From the NCBI RefSeq assembly GCF_009708215.1, contig NZ_CP046175.1, positions 1,054,001 through 1,118,000 on the forward strand: a stretch of 64,000 nt of DNA, in the 5' to 3' direction. Below are positions 8,789 through 16,262 of this stretch, one piece after another. Positions within the stretch are counted from its first letter, which is position 1. Each line of letters opens with the position of its first letter. Under the pieces are notes generated by a model. The model was not told where the DNA came from, made no database searches, and saw only the letters and a list, made by a program, of their open reading frames with translations. Source of the stretch: Occultella kanbiaonis. Its GTDB lineage: Bacteria > Actinomycetota > Actinomycetes > Actinomycetales > Beutenbergiaceae. A program made the position numbers and the translations under genes.

Positions 8789-9535
8789 TCAGGCCGGGGT
8801 CGGGCCGGCCGACATGCTGAGGGCGCTGAGCCTGCCCTGATCGTCGAGCTTGGCCTCGACGTGACCGTTCGGAGCCCGCAGCGTGATGGCGCCACCTTCC
8901 TCCGCCAGCGTGAAGCCGCGCCACTGCGCGTAGGCCCGCAGCGCCCGCGGCCAGTTCGAGATCGAACCCTCGGACGCGGCCTCGGGGAGCACCGACCCGG
9001 CCCGGATCGCGCTCGCCGGGATCGGCTCGAGCGCCGGTGACTCCACCAGGAACGTCAGCACCGTGCCGTTCTCGAGTGCGAAGGTGACGAACGGCAACGG
9101 CCCGGCGATCAGGCTCGCAGCGGCCGCGAACCTGCGCGCCACGGTGGCGGGCTCCGTGGTCAACGGGACCTCCGCCGTCGTGAGCTCGGTGATGCCGAAC
9201 CGCTGCCCGAACTCGCGGACCGCGGCGACCCGCGCAACCACCGGCTCGGGGAAGGAGTTGACGTTCTCCCAGCCCCACAGCCATGACTGCGGTCCCGGCG
9301 CGGCGGACCCGACGAAATGGGCGCGCACCGTGATCTCGTCCGTCCCGACGAACGTGATCGTGCCGCCGGTCATGTCCGTGCGGTAGCCCGAGCTGTACTT
9401 GTCCCCGTACGGGCCGTCGGACTGGGTCAGGTCCATCGTCTCGCGTTGGCGGTCGAGGCCGAACAGGTAGGTGTCGTCGACGACGTCCTGGAGGGAGGCG
9501 ATCGAGGGCGCGGGTGGTGGCGCGGCTTCCGTCAT
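8789..9535 (-). CDS. DUF6882-like protein of unknown function
   Basis: This 248-residue soluble protein has no signal peptide or membrane helix. It begins with a helical stretch containing QDVVDDTYLFGLDRQ, then WLWGWEN and a set of alternating strands, and ends near VEAKLDDQGRLS. The pattern resembles the DUF6882 family, which I know only as an uncharacterised actinobacterial family. ATG 9535 is used; the longer upstream frame runs antisense into the SAM-I leader and has random composition. It converges on the LuxR regulator (46-bp gap) and is divergent from the methionine operon. Confidence 0.75.
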   Translation of the reverse strand: MTEAAPPPAPSIASLQDVVDDTYLFGLDRQRETMDLTQSDGPYGDKYSSGYRTDMTGGTITFVGTDEITVRAHFVGSAAPGPQSWLWGWENVNSFPEPVVARVAAVREFGQRFGITELTTAEVPLTTEPATVARRFAAAASLIAGPLPFVTFALENGTVLTFLVESPALEPIPASAIRAGSVLPEAASEGSISNWPRALRAYAQWRGFTLAEEGGAITLRAPNGHVEAKLDDQGRLSALSMSAGPTPA

Positions 9536-9632
9536 GGCAGCCAGCGTAGGGCGGCCGACCGTCTCGCAGGATGGGCAGATGTGCCCGCGGGTTGGGGGCG
9601 GTGGGGACCCGGGCATACGATCACAGCCGGAC

Positions 9633-9717
9633 CCATCCAGAGTGGCCGAGAGACCTGGCTCGTCGACGCCGCAGCAACCATCCCGTGTGGACATGGTGCT
9701 ACCGCCAGGACCGATGG
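9633..9717 (+). ncRNA. SAM-I (S-box) riboswitch
   Basis: The conserved order is visible: CCATC closing strand, CAGAGTGGCCGAGAGACCTGGC, then GCCGCAGCAACC, a variable arm, GGTGCTACCGCCAGG, and GATGG pairing back to CCATC. The closing helix P1 ends at 9717, and the ribosome-binding sequence GGAGGAG (9716-9722) overlaps it. Binding of S-adenosylmethionine would therefore hide the SD of the downstream DUF1737 gene. It heads the DUF1737-rhodanese-metZ operon, matching its known role in sulfur amino-acid control. Confidence 0.92.
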
Positions 9718-9726
9718 AGGAGATTC

Positions 9727-9963
9727 ATGAGCGACCTCGCAGCACAGGACGGCCCGTCCCAGCCGGCCGCCCCGGAGCGGCACACCTACCGACTGCTGAC
9801 CGGGCCGGACGACGCGGCGTTCTGCGCGCGGGTCAGCGACGCGCTCGCAGAGGGATACCAGCTGTACGGGTCGCCGTCCGTGACGTTCGACGGTGCCCGG
9901 GTGATCGCGGCCCAGGCCGTGGTGCTGCCCCAGGCCATTCAAGGAGAGGTTCGATTCGTTTGA
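9727..9963 (+). CDS. DUF1737 domain protein
   Basis: This is a 78-residue protein. After a short disordered leader it carries the compact DUF1737 core (YRLLTGPDD, LAEGYQLYGSPS, then VIAAQAVV), a small single-domain family of unknown function. It is the first gene behind the SAM-I riboswitch, with SD GGAGGAG overlapping the riboswitch closing stem. Its stop codon overlaps the TTG start of the rhodanese gene. The position implies a role linked to methionine or sulfur supply; this is inferred from the operon only. Confidence 0.85.
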   Translation: MSDLAAQDGPSQPAAPERHTYRLLTGPDDAAFCARVSDALAEGYQLYGSPSVTFDGARVIAAQAVVLPQAIQGEVRFV

Positions 9964-10379
9964 GTTACGCAGGTGACCTGAGTCCACGCGCGGCGTGGGA
10001 ACTGTTGGAGCAGAACCCGGACGCGGTGCTCGTGGATGTCCGTACCCGCGCCGAGTGGTCCTTCGTGGGCGTCCCCGAGACGAGCTCGATCGACCGCCCG
10101 ACGGCGCTGATCGAGTGGAACACCTTCCCCGAGGGCCAGCGCAACCCCTCGTTCCTTGAGCAGCTCGCCGCCACCGGCCTCGCCCCCGGCGACCAGCGCC
10201 CGGTCGTGTTCCTGTGCCGCTCCGGCCAGCGCTCCATCGGAGCCGCCGAGGCCGCCACCGCCGCCGGGTTCGGCCCTGCGTACAACGTGGTGGACGGGTT
10301 CGAGGGTGGCGTCGGTCCCGAGGGCCACCGCGGCGAACGCGGCTGGCGCGCCGAGGGCCTGCCCTGGCGCCAATCATGA
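9960..10379 (+). CDS. Rhodanese-like sulfurtransferase
   Basis: This is a 139-residue single rhodanese domain. The active-site loop is FLCRSGQRS with Cys 86, and the N-terminal strand is VLVDVRTRAEW. Translation probably starts at TTG 9960, which overlaps the DUF1737 stop; AAGGAG and GAGG lie 11-13 bases upstream, and no ATG or GTG is suitably placed. Its TGA overlaps the ATG of metZ, indicating coupled translation. The same rhodanese-metZ order is known in mycobacteria (Rv0390-Rv0391). It probably hands sulfane sulfur to the homocysteine-forming step, although direct evidence is lacking. Confidence 0.9.
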   Translation: MSYAGDLSPRAAWELLEQNPDAVLVDVRTRAEWSFVGVPETSSIDRPTALIEWNTFPEGQRNPSFLEQLAATGLAPGDQRPVVFLCRSGQRSIGAAEAATAAGFGPAYNVVDGFEGGVGPEGHRGERGWRAEGLPWRQS

Positions 10380-11599
10380 GCGACCCCCGCCCCCGCGCCG
10401 AGCTGCCCGAGGGCCTGTCCGACGCCACCCTTGGCGTCCGCGGCGGGATCCAGCGCACCGAGTTCCGGGAGATGGCCGAGCCGCTGTTCCTGACCCAGGG
10501 CTACGTCTATGACGAGGCCGCCGACGCGGAGGCCGCGTTCAAGGGCCAGCTCGACCGGTTCATCTACTCCCGGTACGGCAACCCGACCGTGTCCGCGTTC
10601 GAGGAGCGGCTGCGCCTGCTCGAGGGCGCCGAGGCGTGTTTCGCGACGGCCACCGGGATGTCCGCGGTGTTCACCTCGATCGCGGCGCTGGTGCGTTCCG
10701 GGAGCCGGATCGTCTCCGGACGTGCCCTGTTCGGGTCCACCGTCGTGCTGTTGAACGACATCTTCAGCAAGTGGGGGGTCACCACCGACTACGTGGACGC
10801 CCACGACCTGTCCCAGTGGGAGGCCGCCCTGGCCACCCCGGCGGACGTGGTGCTGTTCGAGACGCCGTCCAACCCGATGCAGGACATCGTCGACATCGCG
10901 AAGGTGACCGAGCTCGCGCACGCCGCCGGCGCCGTCGTCATCCTCGACAACGTCTTCGCGACCCCGATCCTGCAGAAGCCGCTGGAGTTCGGCGTGGACG
11001 TGGTGGTCTACTCCGCGACCAAGCACATCGACGGCCAGGGTCGCGTACTCGGCGGCGCGATCCTCGGCAGCCGGGACTACATCGAGGGCCCGGTCAAGCA
11101 GATGATCCGCAACACCGGACCGTCGCTGAGCCCGTTCAACGCGTGGGTGCTGCTCAAGGGGCTGGAGACACTGGCGCTACGGGTCCGGGCGCAGACCGCC
11201 GCCGCGTTGGACCTCGCGCACTGGCTCGAGGACAACCCGCTGATCTCCCGGGTCCGGTACCCGTTCCTGGACTCCCACCCGCAGGCGGCCCTGGCCAGGG
11301 AGCAGATGAGCGGTGGCGGCACCGTGGTGACGTTCGACCTGGCGATCGAGGGCGAACCGGAGGAGGTCAAGAACCGGGCCTTCGCGTTCCTGGACTCGCT
11401 GCGCCTCGTGGATGTCTCGAACAACCTCGGCGACGTGAAGTCGATCGTGACGCACCCGGCCACGACCACCCACTCCAAGATCAGCTGGGACGAGCGGGCC
11501 GCCGTCGGGATCCACGACTCCACGGTGCGGCTGTCCGTCGGGCTGGAGGACCCCGAGGACCTGAAGGCGGACCTGACCCAGGCCCTGGGTCACATCTGA
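10376..11599 (+). CDS. metZ: O-succinylhomoserine sulfhydrylase
   Basis: This 407-residue PLP enzyme belongs to the Cys/Met metabolism family (cystathionine-gamma-synthase-like). Lys 216 in YSATKHIDG is the Schiff base, and SRYGNPT with TATGMSAV are family signatures. The product would convert activated homoserine plus sulfide to homocysteine in the cytosol. MetZ is favoured over MetB/MetY because of length, because the characteristic HIDGQGRVLGG is present, and because of the rhodanese neighbour. The ATG overlaps the upstream stop. Control comes from the SAM-I riboswitch at the operon head. It converges on upp with a 7-bp gap. Confidence 0.92.
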   Translation: MSDPRPRAELPEGLSDATLGVRGGIQRTEFREMAEPLFLTQGYVYDEAADAEAAFKGQLDRFIYSRYGNPTVSAFEERLRLLEGAEACFATATGMSAVFTSIAALVRSGSRIVSGRALFGSTVVLLNDIFSKWGVTTDYVDAHDLSQWEAALATPADVVLFETPSNPMQDIVDIAKVTELAHAAGAVVILDNVFATPILQKPLEFGVDVVVYSATKHIDGQGRVLGGAILGSRDYIEGPVKQMIRNTGPSLSPFNAWVLLKGLETLALRVRAQTAAALDLAHWLEDNPLISRVRYPFLDSHPQAALAREQMSGGGTVVTFDLAIEGEPEEVKNRAFAFLDSLRLVDVSNNLGDVKSIVTHPATTTHSKISWDERAAVGIHDSTVRLSVGLEDPEDLKADLTQALGHI

Positions 11600-11606
11600 G
11601 GCGGCG

Positions 11607-12245
11607 TCAGTCGACGACGCCGTAGAGGCGGTCGCCGGCGTCGCCGAGGCCGGGCACGATGTAACCCTTGGAGTTCAGTCGCTCGTCGACGGAGGCCGTC
11701 ACGATGGTCACGTCGGCGCGCTCCCCGATGGCTTCCTGGACCGCTCGCAGCCCCTCGGGAGCGGCCAGCAGGGTGACGGCGGTGACGTCCCGGGCGCCGC
11801 GCTCGAACAGGTACTCGATCGCGGCGACCAGGGTGCCGCCGGTCGCCAGCATCGGGTCCAGCACGTAGCACTGGCGACCGGAGAGGTCGTCGGGCAGGCG
11901 GTTCGCGTAGGTGATCGCCTCGAGTGTCTCCTCGTTGCGCTGCAGGCCGAGGAACCCGACCTCCGCCGTCGGCAGCAGCCGGGTCATGCCCTCGAGCATG
12001 CCGAGCCCGGCGCGCAGGATCGGCACCACGATCGGGCGCGGCTCGGTCAGCTTCCTGCCGACAGTGGCCGTGACCGGGGTGGTGATCTCCCAGGGCTCGG
12101 TGCGGATCTCCCGGGTGGCCTCGTAGGCCAGCAGGGTCACGAGTTCCTCGGTGAGCTGCCGGAACAACGGCGACGGCGTGCGCACGTCGCGCAGCACGGT
12201 CAGTTTGTGGGCGATCAGCGGGTGCTCGGCGACGTGGAGGCGCAT
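11607..12245 (-). CDS. upp: Uracil phosphoribosyltransferase
   Basis: This is 212 residues, the normal length for the enzyme that makes UMP from uracil and PRPP. The PRPP-binding loop is DPMLATGGT (130-138), and the uracil-binding C-terminus [11 protein letters not shown] is intact. ILRAGLGM near residue 77 is also canonical. It stands alone on the minus strand, divergent from tadA with a spacer of about 54 bp, which is a common actinobacterial pairing. Confidence 0.97.
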   Translation of the reverse strand: MRLHVAEHPLIAHKLTVLRDVRTPSPLFRQLTEELVTLLAYEATREIRTEPWEITTPVTATVGRKLTEPRPIVVPILRAGLGMLEGMTRLLPTAEVGFLGLQRNEETLEAITYANRLPDDLSGRQCYVLDPMLATGGTLVAAIEYLFERGARDVTAVTLLAAPEGLRAVQEAIGERADVTIVTASVDERLNSKGYIVPGLGDAGDRLYGVVD

Positions 12246-12299
12246 GGTCTCAAATGTAGCGGCCCCGATGTGGCGGCCGCTGCTCCACACTAGGAGGTG

Positions 12300-12818
12300 A
12301 TGAACTCGCCCCAGCCGGCTCCCGGCGCAGCCGAAACGTCCGAGCACGCCCTGATGGGCATTGCCATCGACGAGGCGCGGCGGGCCGCGGCCGCCGGCGA
12401 CGTGCCGGTCGGCGCAGTGCTTGTCTCGGGCGCCGGCGAGGTGCTCGCCGTCGCGCGCAACCGGCGGGAGGTCGACGGCGATCCCACGGCCCATGCGGAG
12501 ATCCTCGCCCTGCGGGCGGCGGGGGTTGGGCTCGGTCGGTGGCGCCTGGACGACTGCACGCTGGTGGTCACCCTCGAACCGTGCACCATGTGTGCGGGCG
12601 CGATCGTGCTGGCCAGGGTGGCCCGCGTGGTGCTCGGCGCCTGGGACGAGAAGGCCGGGGCCTGCGGCTCCACCCGGGACGTCGTCCGCGACTCCCGGCT
12701 GAACCACCGCGCCGAGGTGGCCGGGGGAGTGCGTGCCGACGAGTGCGCGGCCCTGCTCACCGAGTTCTTCGCCGCCCGACGCGACCGGGGCGACGAGGCG
12801 CCCCGGCCGTCCCACTGA
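12300..12818 (+). CDS. tadA: tRNA adenosine(34) deaminase
   Basis: This 172-residue cytidine-deaminase-fold enzyme has the zinc site HAE (65-67) plus PCTMC (94-98), the proton-shuttling Glu being in HAE. It would convert A34 of tRNA-Arg(ACG) to inosine, an essential decoding function. AGGAGG stands only 4-5 bases before ATG 12300; a GTG at 12297 is even closer and less likely. It is divergent from upp. Other nucleobase deaminases share the motifs, but the neighbourhood and length fit TadA. Confidence 0.9.
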   Translation: MNSPQPAPGAAETSEHALMGIAIDEARRAAAAGDVPVGAVLVSGAGEVLAVARNRREVDGDPTAHAEILALRAAGVGLGRWRLDDCTLVVTLEPCTMCAGAIVLARVARVVLGAWDEKAGACGSTRDVVRDSRLNHRAEVAGGVRADECAALLTEFFAARRDRGDEAPRPSH

Positions 12819-12836
12819 ACCTGCGCCGTCGGGCGG

Positions 12837-13604
12837 TCAGTCCTGGAGCACCGAGATGATGTTCCCGGCCGGATCGGTGAACCACGCGATCAGCGGCCCG
12901 CCGCCCCGGTGGATGCCGAGCTCGTCCTGCTCCGCACCGTCGTACCGCTCGAACACGACGCCGCGCGCCGTCAGGTCACGCACGGTTGACTCGATGTCGA
13001 TGGAGGGCAGGTTGAGGATCGTGTACGTGGCGGGCACGTGGTCCGGCTTCGGGTAGACGACCACCTTGCGGTGGCCAAGGACCAGGGAGATGATGTCGCC
13101 CGGTTCACCGTCGACCCGCAGGCCGAGCACGTCGCGGTAGAACGTGGCGACGACGGCGGTATCCGGTGCGGCGAAGCCGGAGAAGGCCTGCGAGGGGAGC
13201 ATCCCGGCGGGCAGGTTCGTGTCGCCACCGGCCTCCATCGTGGCCCGCTCGGAGGGGCTCACCTGGATGATCTGGACGTAGTTGCCGTCCGGGTCCTGGG
13301 TGGTCGCGAACAGGCTCCCGTCGCGGTCCTCGAGCGGCGCCACCCAGGTGCCGCCCGCCGCCTCGATGCGTTCGACGGCGGCGCGCGCGTCGGTCACGTC
13401 GAAGTTCAGCAGGATCCGGGCCGGGTCCGGGTTGGCGGGCTGGACGTCGTCGCGTGCGTCGAGGAACAGGTAGAAGCCGCCGTAGTCCAGCACCCAGTAG
13501 GGGCCGGCCTGGTCCGCGCGCTCGGGCGGGAGCACGCTGGTGTACCAGGCGTGCAGGCGGTCACGGTCGGTGGTGCCGAGCATGAGGCTGTCGAGGGTGG
13601 TCAT
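12837..13604 (-). CDS. Two-domain VOC (glyoxalase/bleomycin-resistance fold) protein
   Basis: These 255 residues form two tandem VOC modules. The first starts LDSLMLGTTDRDRLHAWY and contains a DPDGNYVQIIQ strand near residue 105. The second contains AVVATFYRDVLGLRV and ends FTDPAGNIISVLQD. The paired modules would form one metal or ligand pocket. The function could be an isomerase, dioxygenase or binding protein and cannot be assigned. It follows the sirtuin gene by 54 bp on the same strand and may be co-transcribed. Confidence 0.85.
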   Translation of the reverse strand: MTTLDSLMLGTTDRDRLHAWYTSVLPPERADQAGPYWVLDYGGFYLFLDARDDVQPANPDPARILLNFDVTDARAAVERIEAAGGTWVAPLEDRDGSLFATTQDPDGNYVQIIQVSPSERATMEAGGDTNLPAGMLPSQAFSGFAAPDTAVVATFYRDVLGLRVDGEPGDIISLVLGHRKVVVYPKPDHVPATYTILNLPSIDIESTVRDLTARGVVFERYDGAEQDELGIHRGGGPLIAWFTDPAGNIISVLQD

Positions 13605-13658
13605 CGCATCTCCTTCGGTGGGTTCTTCGCAGGGATAGACCCCCGCCGACGGCGGAAC

Positions 13659-14513
13659 TCACCGCCCGTGGTGGGCGTCGCCTGCTCGGCCCAAGGCCTC
13701 GGTCAACGCCACGAGCGTCTCGGACGCGCCGCCGTCGACCTTCACGGTGGCGAGCGGATCGCCCCGGGTGACACCGCGGTTGACGATGCCCACCGGCATA
13801 CCTTCGCGGTGGGCGTGCCGCACGAACCGGAGCCCGGACATCACGGTCAGCGACGAGCCCGCCACGAGCAGCGCCTGGCCGGCGTCGACGAGGTCGAACG
13901 CCGCACGCACCCGCTCCTTCGGGACGTTCTCACCGAAGTAGACGATGTTCGGTTTCAGCATGCCCCCGCACACCGGGCAGTCGGTGATCACGAAGGACTC
14001 CGTGGCCGCGATCACGGCATCGGCATCCGGGGCGATCTCGACGTCGCCGACCTCGGTGCTGAAATCGGGGTTGAGGGCGTCCAGTCGCTCGTGCACCTCG
14101 GCCCGCGTGAACACGGTCCCGCAGTTCAGGCACCTCACCTCGTTGTAGTGCCCGTGCAGGTCGATGACCCGCTTCGAGCCGGCCCGCTCGTGCAGCAGGT
14201 CCACGTTCTGGGTGATCACGCCGAGGACGATCCCACGCTCCTCGAGCTCAGCCAGGGCACGGTGGCCCGCATTCGGCTCGGTCGTGCGCATGTGCCGCCA
14301 GCCCACGTGGTTGCGAGCCCAGTAGTGCCGGCGGAAACCCTCGTCGGAGACGAACTGCTGATAGGTCATCGGGGTCCGCGGCGGGGAGTCCGGGCCGCGG
14401 TAGTCCGGGATCCCGGAGTCGGTCGAGACCCCCGCGCCGGTCAGGACCGCGAACCGCCTGCCCGCGAGCAACTCCACCAGGTCGGCGAACGTGGACGAGG
14501 TGGGCTTGGTCAC
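13659..14513 (-). CDS. NAD-dependent protein deacylase, class II sirtuin-like
   Basis: This 284-residue Sir2 protein has GAGVS (26-30) with the following GIPDYRG, NAD-contacting TQNVD (101-105), and catalytic His 120 in DLHGHY. Zinc ligands are the two pairs CLNC (128-131) and CPVC (179-182), and GSSLTVMSG closes the NAD site. It would remove acyl groups from lysines in cytosolic proteins. The start is GTG 14513; no nearby ATG exists. The class II-like call comes from the inter-motif spacing and is less certain than the family. Confidence 0.93.
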   Translation of the reverse strand: MTKPTSSTFADLVELLAGRRFAVLTGAGVSTDSGIPDYRGPDSPPRTPMTYQQFVSDEGFRRHYWARNHVGWRHMRTTEPNAGHRALAELEERGIVLGVITQNVDLLHERAGSKRVIDLHGHYNEVRCLNCGTVFTRAEVHERLDALNPDFSTEVGDVEIAPDADAVIAATESFVITDCPVCGGMLKPNIVYFGENVPKERVRAAFDLVDAGQALLVAGSSLTVMSGLRFVRHAHREGMPVGIVNRGVTRGDPLATVKVDGGASETLVALTEALGRAGDAHHGR

Positions 14514-14601
14514 GTTCGCCAGCCTACGGGGCGGATTCCCGGGCGGCCATGTGCGGCCGGTTTGGGCGCGAGGGGCCGAGCCGGGTAACCTGTCCCGGCC
14601 A

Positions 14602-14689
14602 GGTAGCGTGTCCGAGCGGCCGAAGGTGCAGCACTCGAAATGCTGTGTGGGTCAACAGCCCACCGTGGGTTCAAATCCCACCGCTACCG
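14602..14689 (+). tRNA. tRNA-Ser(CGA)
   Basis: The 88-nt class II tRNA has acceptor arms GGTAGCG and CGCTACC with discriminator G. The anticodon loop ACTCGAAA gives CGA. A long variable arm (GTGTGGGTCAACAGCCCAC region) and the T-loop GGTTCAAATCC are present. The CCA end is not encoded. The serine identity is supported by the long variable arm and discriminator G. It is followed within 10 bases by a strong terminator. Confidence 0.97.
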
Positions 14690-14698
14690 CCCAAGGAT

Positions 14699-14732
14699 GA
14701 GAGCCTCGCCCACGCGTGTGGGCGGGGCTCTC
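14699..14732 (+). terminator. Terminator hairpin after tRNA-Ser
   Basis: GAGAGCCTCGCCCAC pairs with GTGGGCGGGGCTCTC through 15 positions with one G-U wobble and a 4-base loop. No long U run follows, as is usual in GC-rich actinobacteria. Confidence 0.8.
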
Positions 14733-14792
14733 ACCCGTTGATTGCCTGTGACCATTCACTGCGCACGTGGCGCGACGACAGCGACTGCCCCA

Positions 14793-15830
14793 TCAGCGCG
14801 CGGGCGGTGGCGCGGTGCTGGCGCGCACCACAAGTGTGGTCGGGAGCAGGACGCGCTCGTCGTAGCGGATGCTGCCGGGCTCGGTGACCTGTTGCAGCAC
14901 GAGACGGACGAGCTCGCGTCCGGCGCGGTCGAAGTCCTGCCGAACCGTCGTCAGCGGGGGATGGGCGAACCTGCTGAGGTCGATGTCGTCGAACCCGACC
15001 ACGGAGAGAGCCTCGGGTATCTGCCGGCCGGCCTCGTGCGCGGCGCTCAGCAGTCCCAGAGCCATGTCGTCGTTGGCAACGTACACGGCGGTGACCGACG
15101 CGTCGGCGACGATCTCCCGGCCGGCCTCATAGCCGGACTGAGCCGTCCAGTCACCCCGCCAGACCGCCGGCGGGCTGATGCCGGCGCCCTCCAGGGTGCG
15201 GTGCCAGCTCGCGTTGCGCGTCATCGCGGGCTCGGAGTCGGCCGGGCCGGCGAGGTGGTGCACGGTGCGGTGGCCGAGCCCGAGCAGATGCTCGACGGCG
15301 TCCCGGGTGCCCTGCACCTGGTCGGCACCGACATCCGGGTAGTAGCCGATGAACCGGGAGTCGGAGACCGAGACCGGCATGCCGGTCGGGAGTAGGAAGG
15401 ACTCCGGGGTGGTCTCCTCGGCCCGGATGATGATCAGGCCGTCCACGGCTTGATGGGACAGCCGCTGCACCGCGTGCCGCCAGCCGTTGGCCTCGGGCTC
15501 CCGGACGGCGAGCAACGTGACGGAGTAGCCCTCGGCCTCGGCCGCCTCGACGACCGACTGGGTCGTCAGGGCCTCGCCGGTGCGGGCGAAGGTCCGCGCG
15601 ATCAGCCCGATCGAACCGAAGGCGCCGTTGCGTAGGGCTCGGGCGGCGCGGTTCGGGGTGTAGCCCAACCGGTCCATGGCCTGGAGCACCCGCTCCCGGG
15701 TTGCCGGGCGCACGTTGTCGGCCTCGTTCGCGACGCGCGAGACGGTCTGAGCTGAGACGCCCGCGAGGCCGGCCACATCCTCGATCGAGGGGCCGCGACT
15801 CCTCGGGCGCGAGCCCCGGTTGCTCACCAT
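14793..15830 (-). CDS. LacI-family transcriptional regulator (sugar ABC locus)
   Basis: This 345-residue repressor has an N-terminal HTH of the form IEDVAGLAGVSAQTVSRVAN (residues 16-35) and hinge helix PNRAARALR, followed by a periplasmic-binding-protein-like effector domain to the C-terminus. It is divergent from a carbohydrate ABC transporter. The spacer carries two copies of a TTGACGTCAA-type palindrome, one next to each gene, so it probably represses itself and the transporter and responds to the imported sugar. The sugar identity is unknown. Confidence 0.92.
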   Translation of the reverse strand: MVSNRGSRPRSRGPSIEDVAGLAGVSAQTVSRVANEADNVRPATRERVLQAMDRLGYTPNRAARALRNGAFGSIGLIARTFARTGEALTTQSVVEAAEAEGYSVTLLAVREPEANGWRHAVQRLSHQAVDGLIIIRAEETTPESFLLPTGMPVSVSDSRFIGYYPDVGADQVQGTRDAVEHLLGLGHRTVHHLAGPADSEPAMTRNASWHRTLEGAGISPPAVWRGDWTAQSGYEAGREIVADASVTAVYVANDDMALGLLSAAHEAGRQIPEALSVVGFDDIDLSRFAHPPLTTVRQDFDRAGRELVRLVLQQVTEPGSIRYDERVLLPTTLVVRASTAPPPAR

Positions 15831-15854
15831 GACGATCCAGTCTAGTGGTGAATG

Positions 15855-15867
15855 GTGACGTCAACAT
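15855..15867. promoter_or_regulatory. LacI-type operator, regulator-proximal
   Basis: GTGACGTCAACAT matches the second site at 15957 over TGACGTCAACAT. It has the central CG and dyad typical of LacI-family operators. It lies about 25 bp upstream of the LacI start, suggesting autorepression. Confidence 0.6.
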
Positions 15868-15956
15868 CAAGATCGACAAGATGACTGGCGACGGTTCGAT
15901 TGTTACCAGAGCGTAATGGCGAACCGAGTGACAGGGCACGGTGGGACGGTGCTAAG

Positions 15957-15968
15957 TTGACGTCAACA
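15957..15968. promoter_or_regulatory. LacI-type operator, transporter-proximal
   Basis: TTGACGTCAACA contains the perfect 10-bp palindrome TTGACGTCAA with a central CG. Its first six bases could also serve as a -35 element for the ABC operon, so repressor and polymerase would compete. Confidence 0.6.
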
Positions 15969-16262
15969 TTCTGGCGCCCGACATCGTGGTCCCGACCGGG
16001 AGACGATGCCGAGCGCCGACAGCGACCGGCATGCCATGTCGGTCGCCGACCCGGATGGACGGCCCGAGGGCACTCGCTTCAGAGATGAGGAGAACGCGCG
16101 ACGAAGCGCATACCGGTTCGTGGGCAGCCGGGCGCCGGGAACCCCCGGCGGCACGGCGGGTGGGTCCACGACGGGAGCACATGATCGGAGGGCGGCGTTG
16201 CCCTCCGGGGAGGCACCGACCCGTACCTCGGTGCGATACGGCCAACGAAGGACTTGTATCCG

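Larger units (their letters stand above)
15831..16262. other. Regulatory spacer between LacI and ABC operon
   Basis: This 432-bp region has no convincing gene. It contains two operator-like palindromes near the LacI side and about 300 bp of leader before the binding-protein gene. Small open frames in the leader lack ribosome sites and family signatures. No riboswitch class is recognised in the leader. Confidence 0.5.

Noticed and set aside
14602-14689. Selenocysteine tRNA or integration site at the tRNA gene
   Set aside because: Anticodon is CGA with normal serine length; no integrase, att duplicate or island-type genes downstream.
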